This document shows, piece after piece, positions 34,695 to 43,334 of a stretch of 64,000 nt of DNA; the first letter of the stretch is position 1, and every line of letters starts with the position of its first letter. Under the pieces are notes generated by a model. That model did not search any database. It saw only the letters and a list, made by a program, of their open reading frames with translations, and was not told the DNA's origin. The stretch comes from DATARH01 sp036268425 (lineage in GTDB: Bacteria > Pseudomonadota > Alphaproteobacteria > ATCC43930 > CGMCC-115725), in the NCBI GenBank assembly GCA_036268425.1, contig DATAUE010000006.1, positions 1-64,000 of the forward strand, read 5' to 3'. A program made the translations under genes and the position numbers.

Positions 34695-36131
34695 ATGGCG
34701 ATGACCCGAATGACAACCGCCGCCGAGAACGCCAGCGGTGCGGTGCGGCTGGCGATGCCGCCGCGCCCGGCGCGTCCGCTCTCGACCTTTCAGATCATGC
34801 GCGTCGGCTTTACCAACACGCTGGCCGCGTGCGACGAGGAATTGTTCGACGAATTGTTCGTCGAGCGCCGCTACATCTGGGGCCGCCTGTTCGTTGTCAG
34901 CGACCCGGAGGGGGTGAAGCGGGTCCTTCAGGACAACGTCGACAATTATCCCCGTATCGAGGCGATCCGCCGGGTATTTGCGTTTGGCTCGGGCACTGGC
35001 ATGTTGTGCGCCGAAGGCGATGTCTGGCGCCGCCATCGCCGCATGCTGAACCCCACCCTCGACCGTCGCGCCGTGCTGAGCGACGTTCCGGGCCTTGTTC
35101 AGATCACCGAGGAACTCGCGGGGCTGCTCCGCGCGTTGCCGCCGGGGCACGAGGTGCATCTCGGCGACACGTTTACCCATCTTTTGACCCGTTCGACCAG
35201 CCAAGTCTTTGCCGGCGATGACCGTTCGATCGATCCGATGATCGACCACATGGGCCACTATCCCGGTGAATACGGGCTGTTCGATTTCCTGACGCTGCCG
35301 CGCTGGCTGCGGTTTATAGACCGTTTCCGGCGCAGCCCGGCTGAGGCGCGGGAACTGCACCCGCTGCTGGCGCGAATGCTCGATGAACGGCGCAGCGACA
35401 CTTATGCGGGCGGCAAGGATCTGCTGTGGCGTCTTGCCAATGCGCGCGATCGCGACACCGGTGAGAGCATGAGCATTCCCGAGCTTGAGGACGAGGCGCT
35501 GACCCTTGGCTCGACTTCGGTGACGTCGCTGCAGGTCTATAGCTGGTTATGGTATCTGCTGGCGCAGCATCCGTGGGCCGAAGAGCGTGTCGAGGCGGAG
35601 CTTAGCGCCGTGCTGGGCGATCGCTCGCCGACCGCGGAGGATTTGCCGAAACTGGTTTACACCCGGAAAGTTGTCGATGAGGCGATGCGGCTCTACCCGC
35701 CCTTGCCGGTCATGCTGCGTGCCGCGGCGACCGATGATGTCGTGTGCGGCCGCAAGATTCCGCGCAAATCGGTGGTTGCGGTGATGCCTTGGGTGGTGCA
35801 TCGCCACCGCCGCCTGTGGCGTGATCCCGATGTGTTCGACCCCGAGCGCTTTGCACCGGACGAGATCGCGGCGCGTTCGCGCTATGCCTACCTGCCGTTT
35901 TCGGTTGGCCCGCACGTCTGTATCGGCGCGACGCTGGCGTTGATCGAAATCCTGATTACCGTCGCGGTCCTGGCGCGGCGCTTTCGCTTTCGGCTGGTGC
36001 CGGGTCAGAACATCACCCCGGTTGCCTGGACCAGCCTGCGCCCCGGTCGCGGCATCAGGATGACGCTGGAGCCGCGCGGCGCGGCGGTGCGTAGCGAGGC
36101 TCTCAGCGAAAGCATTGGCTCTGTCGGCTGA
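34695..36131 (+). CDS. Cytochrome P450 (first of a tandem pair)
   Basis: 478 residues, soluble bacterial-type P450 without a membrane anchor. The haem-ligand loop is YLPFSVGPHVCIGATLALIE (Cys ligand; His in place of the common Arg, as in several bacterial P450s). K-helix ExxR is VVDEAMRLYPPLPVML and the PERF region is FDPERFAP. The I-helix reads EALTLGSTSVTSLQVYS: aligned to the usual AGxE/DTT, Gly becomes Thr and the acid becomes Val, while one Thr is kept. Redox partners are not adjacent. Substrate unknown. The gene has several possible ATGs (34695, 34701, 34710) with no clear SD. Confidence 0.88.
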   Translation: MAMTRMTTAAENASGAVRLAMPPRPARPLSTFQIMRVGFTNTLAACDEELFDELFVERRYIWGRLFVVSDPEGVKRVLQDNVDNYPRIEAIRRVFAFGSGTGMLCAEGDVWRRHRRMLNPTLDRRAVLSDVPGLVQITEELAGLLRALPPGHEVHLGDTFTHLLTRSTSQVFAGDDRSIDPMIDHMGHYPGEYGLFDFLTLPRWLRFIDRFRRSPAEARELHPLLARMLDERRSDTYAGGKDLLWRLANARDRDTGESMSIPELEDEALTLGSTSVTSLQVYSWLWYLLAQHPWAEERVEAELSAVLGDRSPTAEDLPKLVYTRKVVDEAMRLYPPLPVMLRAAATDDVVCGRKIPRKSVVAVMPWVVHRHRRLWRDPDVFDPERFAPDEIAARSRYAYLPFSVGPHVCIGATLALIEILITVAVLARRFRFRLVPGQNITPVAWTSLRPGRGIRMTLEPRGAAVRSEALSESIGSVG

Positions 36132-37485
36132 CGCTCCGGCTTTAATGCCGCCAGTTGCCGATGCGGTCATCCCGGCAATGCCACCGCGGCCGCCGCGTGC
36201 ATTATCGACGCTGGGGTTGTTGCGGGTTGCGCTGTCGAACTCGCTGGCGGCGCTCGACGAGGAGTTGTTCGACGAACCGATCGTCGAACGGCGCTTTGTC
36301 TGGGGCCGCGTCTTCGTGGTCAGCGACCCGGCCGGCGTGCGGCATGTCATGCAGGACAATGTCGACAATTATCCGCGCATCGAACCGATCCGGCGGGTCT
36401 TCGCGTTCTCTGCCGGCAGCGGCATGCTGTCGGCTGAAGGCGAGACATGGCGACAACATCGCCGCCTGCTCAATCCGGTACTCGATCATCGCGCAGTGCT
36501 CGCCGATCTGCCGGTCCTGGTCGAGCTGACGCAGGAACTGGTGCGCCGCCTCAGCGATTTGCCGCCGCCGCGCGAGATCAATGTCGGCGATGTTTTTACC
36601 CATTTGATCACGGCGTTTACCGGCCGGCTGTTCGCGGCGGACGAACGCGCGATCGACCCGGTGCTGTACCGCCTCGGCCAATATCCTGGCCGGTACAGCC
36701 TGTCTGACTTCGTGCGGCTGCCCGGCCAGCGTCGCGGCGGGCGCTCCGAGGCGAACGAGTTTCATGCCTTGTTCGACCGGCTGATCGCCGCGCGCCGCGC
36801 GCCGGATTATGCCGGGCCGCAGGATCTGCTGTGGCGGATGGCGAATGCCCGCGATCGCGAAACCGGCGAGACGCTGCCGGCGATTGAGCTGCGCGACGAG
36901 GCCCTGACGCTAGGCGCCACCTCGGCAACGCCGCTGCGGGTGTTTCCCTGGCTCTGGTATCTGCTGGCGATCCACCCAGAGATCGAAGCGCGGCTGCACA
37001 CTGAACTAGATCAGGTGCTCGGCGGCCGGATGCCTGGTGCGGCCGATATTCCGCGATTGATCTACCTGCGCCAGATCATTGACGAAACGCTGCGGCTCTA
37101 CCCGTCGGCGCCGACGATGCTGCGCAGCGCCGCTACCGAGGATCAAATCTGCGGCCGACGAGTGCCGCGCAAGGCGGTGATCGGGGTGCTGCCCTGGGTG
37201 GTGCACCGCCATCGCAAACTGTGGAACGACCCGGATCGCTTCGATCCCGAGCGTTTCACCGCCGCTCAGACCGCGCAGCGCTCGCGCTATGCTTATCTGC
37301 CGTTCGCGATCGGTCCGCATGTCTGTATCGGCGCCTCGCTGGCGCTTGTGGAAATCGTCGTCGTGACGGCGATTCTGGCGCAGCGTTTCCGGTTTCGTCT
37401 GGTGCCGGGGCAAGCCATCGAGCCGCTCGCCTGGACCAATTTGCATCCAAAAGGCGGCATCCGGGTCACGGTCGAGGCGCGTTAG
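36115..37485 (+). CDS. Cytochrome P450 (second of a tandem pair)
   Basis: 456 residues, clearly a duplicate of the preceding gene along its whole length (shared VSDPxGV, QDNVDNYPRIE, IRRVFAF and DLLWRxANARDR). Haem loop YLPFAIGPHVCIGASLALVE; ExxR in IIDETLRLYPSAPTML. The I-helix reads EALTLGATSATPLRVFP: the acid is Ala, and the residue after the conserved Thr is Pro. The start is probably the TTG at 36115, overlapping the upstream gene by 17 nt; ATG 36145 is the alternative. The 3' end overlaps the convergent LtaS-like gene by 20 nt. Confidence 0.86.
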   Translation: MALSADAPALMPPVADAVIPAMPPRPPRALSTLGLLRVALSNSLAALDEELFDEPIVERRFVWGRVFVVSDPAGVRHVMQDNVDNYPRIEPIRRVFAFSAGSGMLSAEGETWRQHRRLLNPVLDHRAVLADLPVLVELTQELVRRLSDLPPPREINVGDVFTHLITAFTGRLFAADERAIDPVLYRLGQYPGRYSLSDFVRLPGQRRGGRSEANEFHALFDRLIAARRAPDYAGPQDLLWRMANARDRETGETLPAIELRDEALTLGATSATPLRVFPWLWYLLAIHPEIEARLHTELDQVLGGRMPGAADIPRLIYLRQIIDETLRLYPSAPTMLRSAATEDQICGRRVPRKAVIGVLPWVVHRHRKLWNDPDRFDPERFTAAQTAQRSRYAYLPFAIGPHVCIGASLALVEIVVVTAILAQRFRFRLVPGQAIEPLAWTNLHPKGGIRVTVEAR

Positions 37486-39013
37486 CTGCCGGATCGAGGA
37501 CCAAATCCACGACGGCGCGCCCGAGTTGGTGGGCTTGCAGATCATGCCGCCGCGTCATCCCGGCTTCCTGGTTTGCGCGCCAGATGACATAGTCACTGTG
37601 TGGTTCCGTGAAACCGAAATGTGCAAATGCGTTCGGCAGACTCGGTAGGTGATCGCCGTAGAAAGCCAGAATGGCCGGTGATTTGCGCTCTTCAAGCCCT
37701 GCCATCAGCAGGCGAAGCATCGCGTCGGAGCGCCGCAACCCGTCGAGATAGCGCAGCAATTCCGCCCCACCCGGCATGCCGGCGGGATCGAACAGCGCCG
37801 TTACTGTCGGGTCGAGCGCCGGCCCCTGCGGCAGCCACGGCCCGTGATTGCCCATCGTGATCGCGAAAATAAGGCTGCACGGCCCCTCCGCATCGAGCGT
37901 ATGCAGGATGTGGCTGGCAAGATCGGGGTCCGGCGCATAGGGCGGGGTGCTTGAGCCGCCCAAAACCCGGCGGTCGAGAAACCGCTCAAAGCCGAGCGCC
38001 GGCATTACCACGTCGCGACGGAAAAACCGCGCATCGAACGGGTGCAGGCAGAGCGTGCGATACCCCCCGCGGCGCATTCGCCATACCTGCGAATCGAGCG
38101 GTACGCGTGCCAGCGCGTAGTACGGATTGAACCGGTCGTAGCCGAGTTCGCTTTCGGCGATACCGCTCACGACGGCAAACTCGGCCCGCATTGTGTTGGC
38201 GCCCCAGCCGGGCACCTCGACATGACCATACTGCACCGCCGATGCGCAGCACGCCTCGAACCCCGGCAGGAAATCGCGCGGGATTTGCGGCGACAGCCGC
38301 CGTGCGTCGAAAAACGATTCGCACTGGACGATGATGACCGGAACACCGTCATTCCCGCGCCTGGCGATAAACGCCGGTGCCGCCAATGCGACCTGCCGCG
38401 CCCGTCGCTCGTCGCGGGCGATCACGGTTTGTGCGATCAGCATCGCAAAAGGGCCGAGCGCGGCGGCGTCGGCATAGGGTTCGCCGCTCGGCCGCAGCCG
38501 GCGCAAACCGTGCGCCGTCGCACCGAGCAGTGGTTGCCGCGCGACCAGCCAACCGGTCACCGCGACCAATGCCGTCGCGAAAAGCCCGGCCACGAAATGC
38601 GGCGTCCAGAGCGGCGGCTCGACCAGCAGCAAAGCGATAGCGAGCAACGCTGCCCCGATTGCACCTCCGATCACCAGCCCCGGCCCGGCGAACGGCAAAT
38701 AGAGCTGCGGGTGGGTAAAGACCTGCGGTAGTTCGGACATTTCCGAAAATACGACCGGCTCGTGCAGGGTCTGGCGCATCGTGTAGTCGGCGAGCGCAAA
38801 ACCGGCGCCGGCCGCCAGCATGATCACCCCGGCAAACAGCGGCCGCCCGGCGGCGACCCCGAGGAGGGCGGCACCCAAGGCAACCGGCGATGCGTCGAGC
38901 AGCACCGCCGGCAGTGACACAAAACGTGCCTGTGCGATATGTCGCGGCACCAGCCACGCCGCGACCAGCAAGGCCGCACCGGCGGCCAGATGCAGCACTC
39001 CTGCCCACCCCAT
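37466..39013 (-). CDS. LTA synthase-like phosphoglycerol transferase (alkaline phosphatase/sulfatase superfamily)
   Basis: 515 residues. Four to five membrane helices in the first ~190 residues (GVLHLAAGAALLVAAWLVP and following), then a periplasmic sulfatase-fold domain. Metal/nucleophile elements: VIIVQCESFFDARRL (acidic metal ligand), GWGANTMRAEFAVVSG (Thr nucleophile as in LtaS/MdoB), ITMGNHGPWLP and FYGDHLPSLPN (Asp-His ligands). The family transfers sn-glycerol 1-phosphate or phosphoethanolamine from phospholipid to a glycan. In Gram-negatives relatives decorate periplasmic glucans or capsules; here the neighbours are an SDR and kpsC, so a role in capsule or surface glycan modification is inferred. 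It ends inside the P450 3' end. Confidence 0.8.
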   Translation of the reverse strand: MGWAGVLHLAAGAALLVAAWLVPRHIAQARFVSLPAVLLDASPVALGAALLGVAAGRPLFAGVIMLAAGAGFALADYTMRQTLHEPVVFSEMSELPQVFTHPQLYLPFAGPGLVIGGAIGAALLAIALLLVEPPLWTPHFVAGLFATALVAVTGWLVARQPLLGATAHGLRRLRPSGEPYADAAALGPFAMLIAQTVIARDERRARQVALAAPAFIARRGNDGVPVIIVQCESFFDARRLSPQIPRDFLPGFEACCASAVQYGHVEVPGWGANTMRAEFAVVSGIAESELGYDRFNPYYALARVPLDSQVWRMRRGGYRTLCLHPFDARFFRRDVVMPALGFERFLDRRVLGGSSTPPYAPDPDLASHILHTLDAEGPCSLIFAITMGNHGPWLPQGPALDPTVTALFDPAGMPGGAELLRYLDGLRRSDAMLRLLMAGLEERKSPAILAFYGDHLPSLPNAFAHFGFTEPHSDYVIWRANQEAGMTRRHDLQAHQLGRAVVDLVLDPAANAPRP

Positions 39014-39016
39014 CGA

Positions 39017-39814
39017 TCAGGCGGAGCGGATGTGGAAGTGAAACCCGCGCACAAAACGGTCGCCGATCATCGCCGGCGCCAGATCGCAAAACCGCATGCC
39101 GAATACCAGTGGCCACGGAAAATTGATCCGCGCACGGCCGCGATCGATGCCGTGCTTGATCCGCCGGGCGGCGCGCTCGCCGCTCGCGAGAAACGGCGTC
39201 GCCCCCTCCCAGCGATCGGTCATCGGCGACGAGAAGAACCCCGGACAGACCACCGTCATGCCGACCCCTTGCGGGGCGAGGCGAGGGCGCAGCGCTTCGG
39301 CATAGGCACGCACACCGGCTTTGCTGGCGCAATAGCCCGGACTGTAGGGCAACCCGCGCAACGCGGCGACCGAGGCAATCGCAACGATGCGTCCGTGGCC
39401 ACGGGCGCACAGGCGCGGCACCAGGGGGGCGATCGTGTGGATTGTGCCGAGCAAATTGACCTCGATCTGGCGCAATGTCAGCTCGGCGGATTCGCCGGGG
39501 CTGTCAGCGTCAGGGCCGGCGGAAATCCCGGCATTGGCGATCAGCAATTCGACCGGATACAGCCGGTCAAACTCCTTGAGCCAAAGGCCGAGCGCATCGC
39601 GATCGGCCACGTCGATGGCGGCGCTGTCGACCGTCGCGCCGATGGAGCGGCAGAATTCGGCCGTCGCCGCGAGGCGTTCGGGGTTGCGCCCGATCAGTCC
39701 CAGCACTGTCTGCGGCCCGGCATAAGCGGCCGCGAGCGCCGCACCGAGCCCGCTCGACGCGCCGGTGATCACCACCACGCGGTAGGGTGCGCGTATTCCG
39801 GAAGCCCGCATCAA
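39017..39814 (-). CDS. SDR-family oxidoreductase associated with the capsule genes
   Basis: 265 residues. Cofactor motif VVITGASSGLGAALAAAYAG, NAGIS, catalytic Ser in AIASVAALRG and YCASKAGVRAYAEAL (YxxxK). The tail after residue 220 is hydrophobic/amphipathic (INFPWPLVFGMRF), suggesting membrane association. Its ATG overlaps the kpsC stop by 4 nt and its stop is 3 nt from the LtaS-like start, so the three are one operon (kpsC-SDR-ltaS-like). Substrate unknown; a lipid or sugar precursor is plausible from context. Confidence 0.83.
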   Translation of the reverse strand: MMRASGIRAPYRVVVITGASSGLGAALAAAYAGPQTVLGLIGRNPERLAATAEFCRSIGATVDSAAIDVADRDALGLWLKEFDRLYPVELLIANAGISAGPDADSPGESAELTLRQIEVNLLGTIHTIAPLVPRLCARGHGRIVAIASVAALRGLPYSPGYCASKAGVRAYAEALRPRLAPQGVGMTVVCPGFFSSPMTDRWEGATPFLASGERAARRIKHGIDRGRARINFPWPLVFGMRFCDLAPAMIGDRFVRGFHFHIRSA

Positions 39815-41829
39815 TCCGGCAGCCGCTCGCGCGCATGCCGTAGGCTGCCGCTATCGGCCGTCACGAACAGCCGGCGGAGGCGGGCGAGCCGCGCCGCCGC
39901 GATGCCCTGCAGGCGGCGCGCCAGGATGAGAGGTCCCGGCCGCCACAATTCCGGGTGATCGAGTCGCTCGACGATCACTTCGGGGCCGCACGGTAGGCCG
40001 GTTAACGGGTCGAGATAACGGGGATATAAGATCAGAACACCTGCTATCAGTTCCGCCAGTGCGAGGCGGCGGCCACGATCGAGCGGCGCTTTGTCGATGG
40101 TCAACCCCCAGCCGGCATAAAAGGGCCGACCGTATACCGTAACGCTGCGCCCGCGCAGCAACGCCTCGAAGCCGGCGAGCGAGGTCATCGTGTGCAATTC
40201 GTCGACCATCGCGAGCAATGAAGCTGTCGACCCTTCGCGTAGCACCATGTCTGCGAAACGGCGGGCCTCGGGTTCCGCGACGGCGCCTTTGCGGTGCCCG
40301 GCGACCACGTCTGGGTGGGGCTTATAAATGATGAAGGCGTCGGGGTTGGCGGCGCGCACCGCCTCCAGCAGGGCGACATTGGTGCTGACCTCGCTGCCGC
40401 CAAAGCGAATCGACAGGTCGTCCTCGACCTGACCGGGCACCAGGATGCGGCGAGAGCCGGTGGGCATGTCGAGAGCCGGACCGCGGCCGCTGAGGTTGTA
40501 TTTGGTGACGCCACGAGCGACGAGTTGCACGGCAAGGCGCTGTGCCCGGTCGATCAGGGCCGGGGTAAAATCGGTTTCGCGCAGCAGGATTTCGAGGTCG
40601 CTTCGCACCCGCGGGTCGAAATACATGCCGCGCGAATCGAACACCAGCGAAGCCGGCGGCATGAAATCGGAGCCGAGGCCGACCGACCGGATGAATCCGT
40701 CCTCGACCCGAATCAGGGGCACATGCTGCTCGGCCGCGGCTTCGTCGAGGCCCGGGGGCAGCCGCGATGCCCAACCAGCGATGGCGCGCGGCGGTGTCTC
40801 TGCGCCGTGCTGCGCTGCTGCCAGCGCGCCGGCGGTGTCGCGGCGGAACACCGGCGTTCCCGATGACGAGCGGACAAATTCGGCGATGCGCCGCCGCTTC
40901 CAGAACGACATGCCGACGCAGACGCCGATCCGCCGGTTGGCACCCTCGATCCGCCGCCATTCCGCCAGGATGCCCAGCGCCTCGGCGAAATTCGTCGGAG
41001 TGTCGTGGAAGGGGTCGCGATAGCGCGTTGCGATCAGGCAACAGGCGGCGAAAATCTCGTCCACGCTGCGTCGGATCGCATGCTGGGAAACACCGGCGGC
41101 ATCGTTGGTGACACCCCAGCCCGTATAGAACGATGCCGCGAAGGCGGAGACGGGGATGCCCGCCGTCAGCGCGAGAAAGCCGGTTTCGCCACCGGCGCTG
41201 TAGACCCGCGCGGCGCGATCCAGCAGCAGCCAAGGATCGAACGGCCGGTCGATAACCGTCACGCCGGCCACGCCCGACACGGCGTCCTGCCCCACCGCGC
41301 CGTCTGTCAGGACCACGACGCGGTCGGCTGGATTTTCGGCAAGCGCCGATGCCAGCATCGCCTCCGAATCGCCGCGAGCGGCCGTCTCGTCGAGCGCTAC
41401 GACCGCGAGGTTATCGTAGGCCGGCAACAGTGCATCGCCGCCGGATTGCCACCAGGTACCGCCGACCCGAGCCGCCGCCATCGCGCGGCGGCAGGTCTGA
41501 GCCTCGAGCAACAGTTCGGGTCGTTCCCAACCCGGCGCCGCGAGAAGGCGGTCGGGTGTGGTAACGCCGCCCGGTAACAACGTGTCGGGTGTCGCCGATA
41601 TCATGCCGCTGATGGCCACAGGCGGCACGGGGCCGCGCGGCGCGGCGCGCAGCAATCCGGGCATTAGGCGCACTCCCGGCAGGCCGGCGCATTCCGGGAA
41701 CAGCACGGCGATCCCGCCACCGGCGGCCGGGCGCTGCATCTTTACCGTGTGGCGGAAGCGGCGCATGCGCAAAGCGCGTCGCGAGCTTGCATGCGGGGCA
41801 ATCTCGGCAATCACCTTCCGACTGTCCAT
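39811..41829 (-). CDS. kpsC: Capsule polysaccharide beta-Kdo transferase KpsC (truncated or divergent N-terminal module)
   Basis: 672 residues. KpsC builds the poly-beta-Kdo linker on phosphatidylglycerol for ABC-type capsules, with two alternating GT modules (GT99 and GT107). The second module is clear: IRVEDGFIRSVGLGSDFMPP, SLVFDSRGMYFDPRVRSDLE, ILVPGQVEDDLSIRFGG, IIYKPHPDVVAGHRKGA and MTSLAGFEALLRGRSVTVYG. The first module retains the ...YSAGGETGFLALTAGIPV and FYTGWGVTND signatures but looks shorter at its N-terminus than the paired C-terminal module, so both transferase activities may not be intact. Cytosolic, peripheral. Partner KpsS is not in the window. Confidence 0.85.
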   Translation of the reverse strand: MDSRKVIAEIAPHASSRRALRMRRFRHTVKMQRPAAGGGIAVLFPECAGLPGVRLMPGLLRAAPRGPVPPVAISGMISATPDTLLPGGVTTPDRLLAAPGWERPELLLEAQTCRRAMAAARVGGTWWQSGGDALLPAYDNLAVVALDETAARGDSEAMLASALAENPADRVVVLTDGAVGQDAVSGVAGVTVIDRPFDPWLLLDRAARVYSAGGETGFLALTAGIPVSAFAASFYTGWGVTNDAAGVSQHAIRRSVDEIFAACCLIATRYRDPFHDTPTNFAEALGILAEWRRIEGANRRIGVCVGMSFWKRRRIAEFVRSSSGTPVFRRDTAGALAAAQHGAETPPRAIAGWASRLPPGLDEAAAEQHVPLIRVEDGFIRSVGLGSDFMPPASLVFDSRGMYFDPRVRSDLEILLRETDFTPALIDRAQRLAVQLVARGVTKYNLSGRGPALDMPTGSRRILVPGQVEDDLSIRFGGSEVSTNVALLEAVRAANPDAFIIYKPHPDVVAGHRKGAVAEPEARRFADMVLREGSTASLLAMVDELHTMTSLAGFEALLRGRSVTVYGRPFYAGWGLTIDKAPLDRGRRLALAELIAGVLILYPRYLDPLTGLPCGPEVIVERLDHPELWRPGPLILARRLQGIAAARLARLRRLFVTADSGSLRHARERLPD

Positions 41830-41918
41830 GAAAATCGCCCTCTCGAAGGCGCATGCCCGGCACGGAAAGGGCCGTTGCCGGGTTGACAGCGCACCGGGTG
41901 GTGCGACAAGTGCGACGC

Positions 41919-43139
41919 ATGGTCACTCAGGCTGTCATTCTGTGCGGCGGATGCGGCACCCGCCTCGGCGCGCTGACCGCCGACCAGCCGAAACCGTTGC
42001 TGGATATAGATGGCGCGCCGTTTCTCGACGTGCTGCTGTTCGAGTTGGGGCGGCACGGCATCAGGCGAATCCTGTTGCTCGCAGGCTTTGCCGCCGCACG
42101 GATTGCAGCTTATGCCGCGGCGACACCGCTGAAAGAGCGCTTCGGTCTCGATATCGACATCTCAACCGAGGCCGAGCCTGCCGGCACTGGTGGTGCGCTG
42201 TGGCAGGCCCGCGCCCGGCTCGATGAGTCGTTTCTGCTGCTGAACGGCGATTCCTGGTTCGATATCAACCTGCTCGATCTTGCGGTGCGGTTGGGACGTG
42301 AACCGGCGGCGTCGGGTGTGTTGGCGTTGCGCCGCATGGTCGACGCCAGTCGTTATGGCTCGGTTTTTCTCGACGGCGACTGCATCAGCGCGTTTGCCGA
42401 GCGCCCGGTCACGGCTGGGCCCGGCCTCGTCAGCGGCGGCGTTTATGCATTGCGCCGGGCGGTGGTCGATTTTCTGCGGACGCCGGGCTCGCTCGAAACC
42501 GATCTGTTTCCCCGCCTCGCTGCGAACGGCCAGTTACGCGGCGCCGTGTTCAACCGGTATTTTGTCGATATCGGCGTGCCCGACGATCTGGCGCGCGCGC
42601 GCCAGGAAATCCCGCAGCACCGCATGCGGCCGGCCGCGTTTCTCGATCGTGACGGGGTGCTGAATCACGACGACCGCTATGTCGCCTCGATCGAGCGGTT
42701 CCGCTGGATCGAGGGGGCACAAGCCGCGGTCAGAAGCCTCAACGATGCCGGCCTGTTCGTCTTTGTCGTGACCAATCAGGCCGGTATCGCCCGCGGCCTT
42801 TACGGTGAAACCGACGTGCGGGGCCTGCACGCTCATATGCGCGAAGAGTTGGCATCAGCCGGGGCCTATGTCGACGACATCCGCTATTGCCCGTTTCACC
42901 CCGATGGCAATGTCGATGCGTATCGCCGGGTCAGCGACTGGCGCAAACCGGCACCCGGCATGCTGGTCGACCTGATGCGCTGCTGGCCGGTCGATGCCGC
43001 GAACAGCTTTTTGATCGGCGACAAAATGACCGATATCGAGGCGGCAGCGGCGATCGGAATTCGCAGCCACCTTTTTCCCGGCGGCGATCTTGCCACGTTT
43101 GCCGCGCGGCTGATCGCAGGAAAATCAACCCAGGGATAA
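41919..43139 (+). CDS. Fused heptose-1-phosphate nucleotidyltransferase and HAD phosphatase (HddC-GmhB-like)
   Basis: 406 residues with two enzymes. Residues 1-~230 are a sugar-phosphate nucleotidyltransferase: AVILCGGCGTRLGALTADQP, PLLDIDGAPFLDVLL, STEAEPAGTGGALWQA and LNGDSWFDINLLD, resembling HddC (D-glycero-alpha-D-manno-heptose 1-phosphate guanylyltransferase). Residues ~235-406 are a GmhB-type HAD phosphatase: AAFLDRDGVLNHDDRYV, VVTNQAGIARGLYGE, CPFHPDGNVDAYRRVSDWRK and FLIGDKMTDIEAA, for the 7-phosphate of heptose-1,7-bisphosphate. Together they would catalyse two steps toward GDP-heptose in one polypeptide. ATG 41919 is used instead of the upstream longer frame. Divergent from kpsC by 89 bp. 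Confidence 0.85.
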   Translation: MVTQAVILCGGCGTRLGALTADQPKPLLDIDGAPFLDVLLFELGRHGIRRILLLAGFAAARIAAYAAATPLKERFGLDIDISTEAEPAGTGGALWQARARLDESFLLLNGDSWFDINLLDLAVRLGREPAASGVLALRRMVDASRYGSVFLDGDCISAFAERPVTAGPGLVSGGVYALRRAVVDFLRTPGSLETDLFPRLAANGQLRGAVFNRYFVDIGVPDDLARARQEIPQHRMRPAAFLDRDGVLNHDDRYVASIERFRWIEGAQAAVRSLNDAGLFVFVVTNQAGIARGLYGETDVRGLHAHMREELASAGAYVDDIRYCPFHPDGNVDAYRRVSDWRKPAPGMLVDLMRCWPVDAANSFLIGDKMTDIEAAAAIGIRSHLFPGGDLATFAARLIAGKSTQG

Positions 43140-43334
43140 CAGCCCAGGGCTATCGGGCCGGGATGCGGCAGGAGGCCTCGTGCAACGGCTCGGTTTCCGG
43201 TTCCGCTGAAGCCGGCTCCAGCGTATTATCCGGTGTACTGCGCCGTAGATTACCGGGGGTGGCGCATGTGGGTTTTGGCCGGTGGTTCCCGGCACGGTCG
43301 ACGATTTCCCCGGCGGACAAGTTTGGATTTGTGA

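Noticed and set aside
35884..35940. His instead of Arg in the P450 haem loop (GPHVCIG)
   Set aside because: Considered as an anomaly, but several bacterial P450s, including P450cam, have His here; not listed as unusual.
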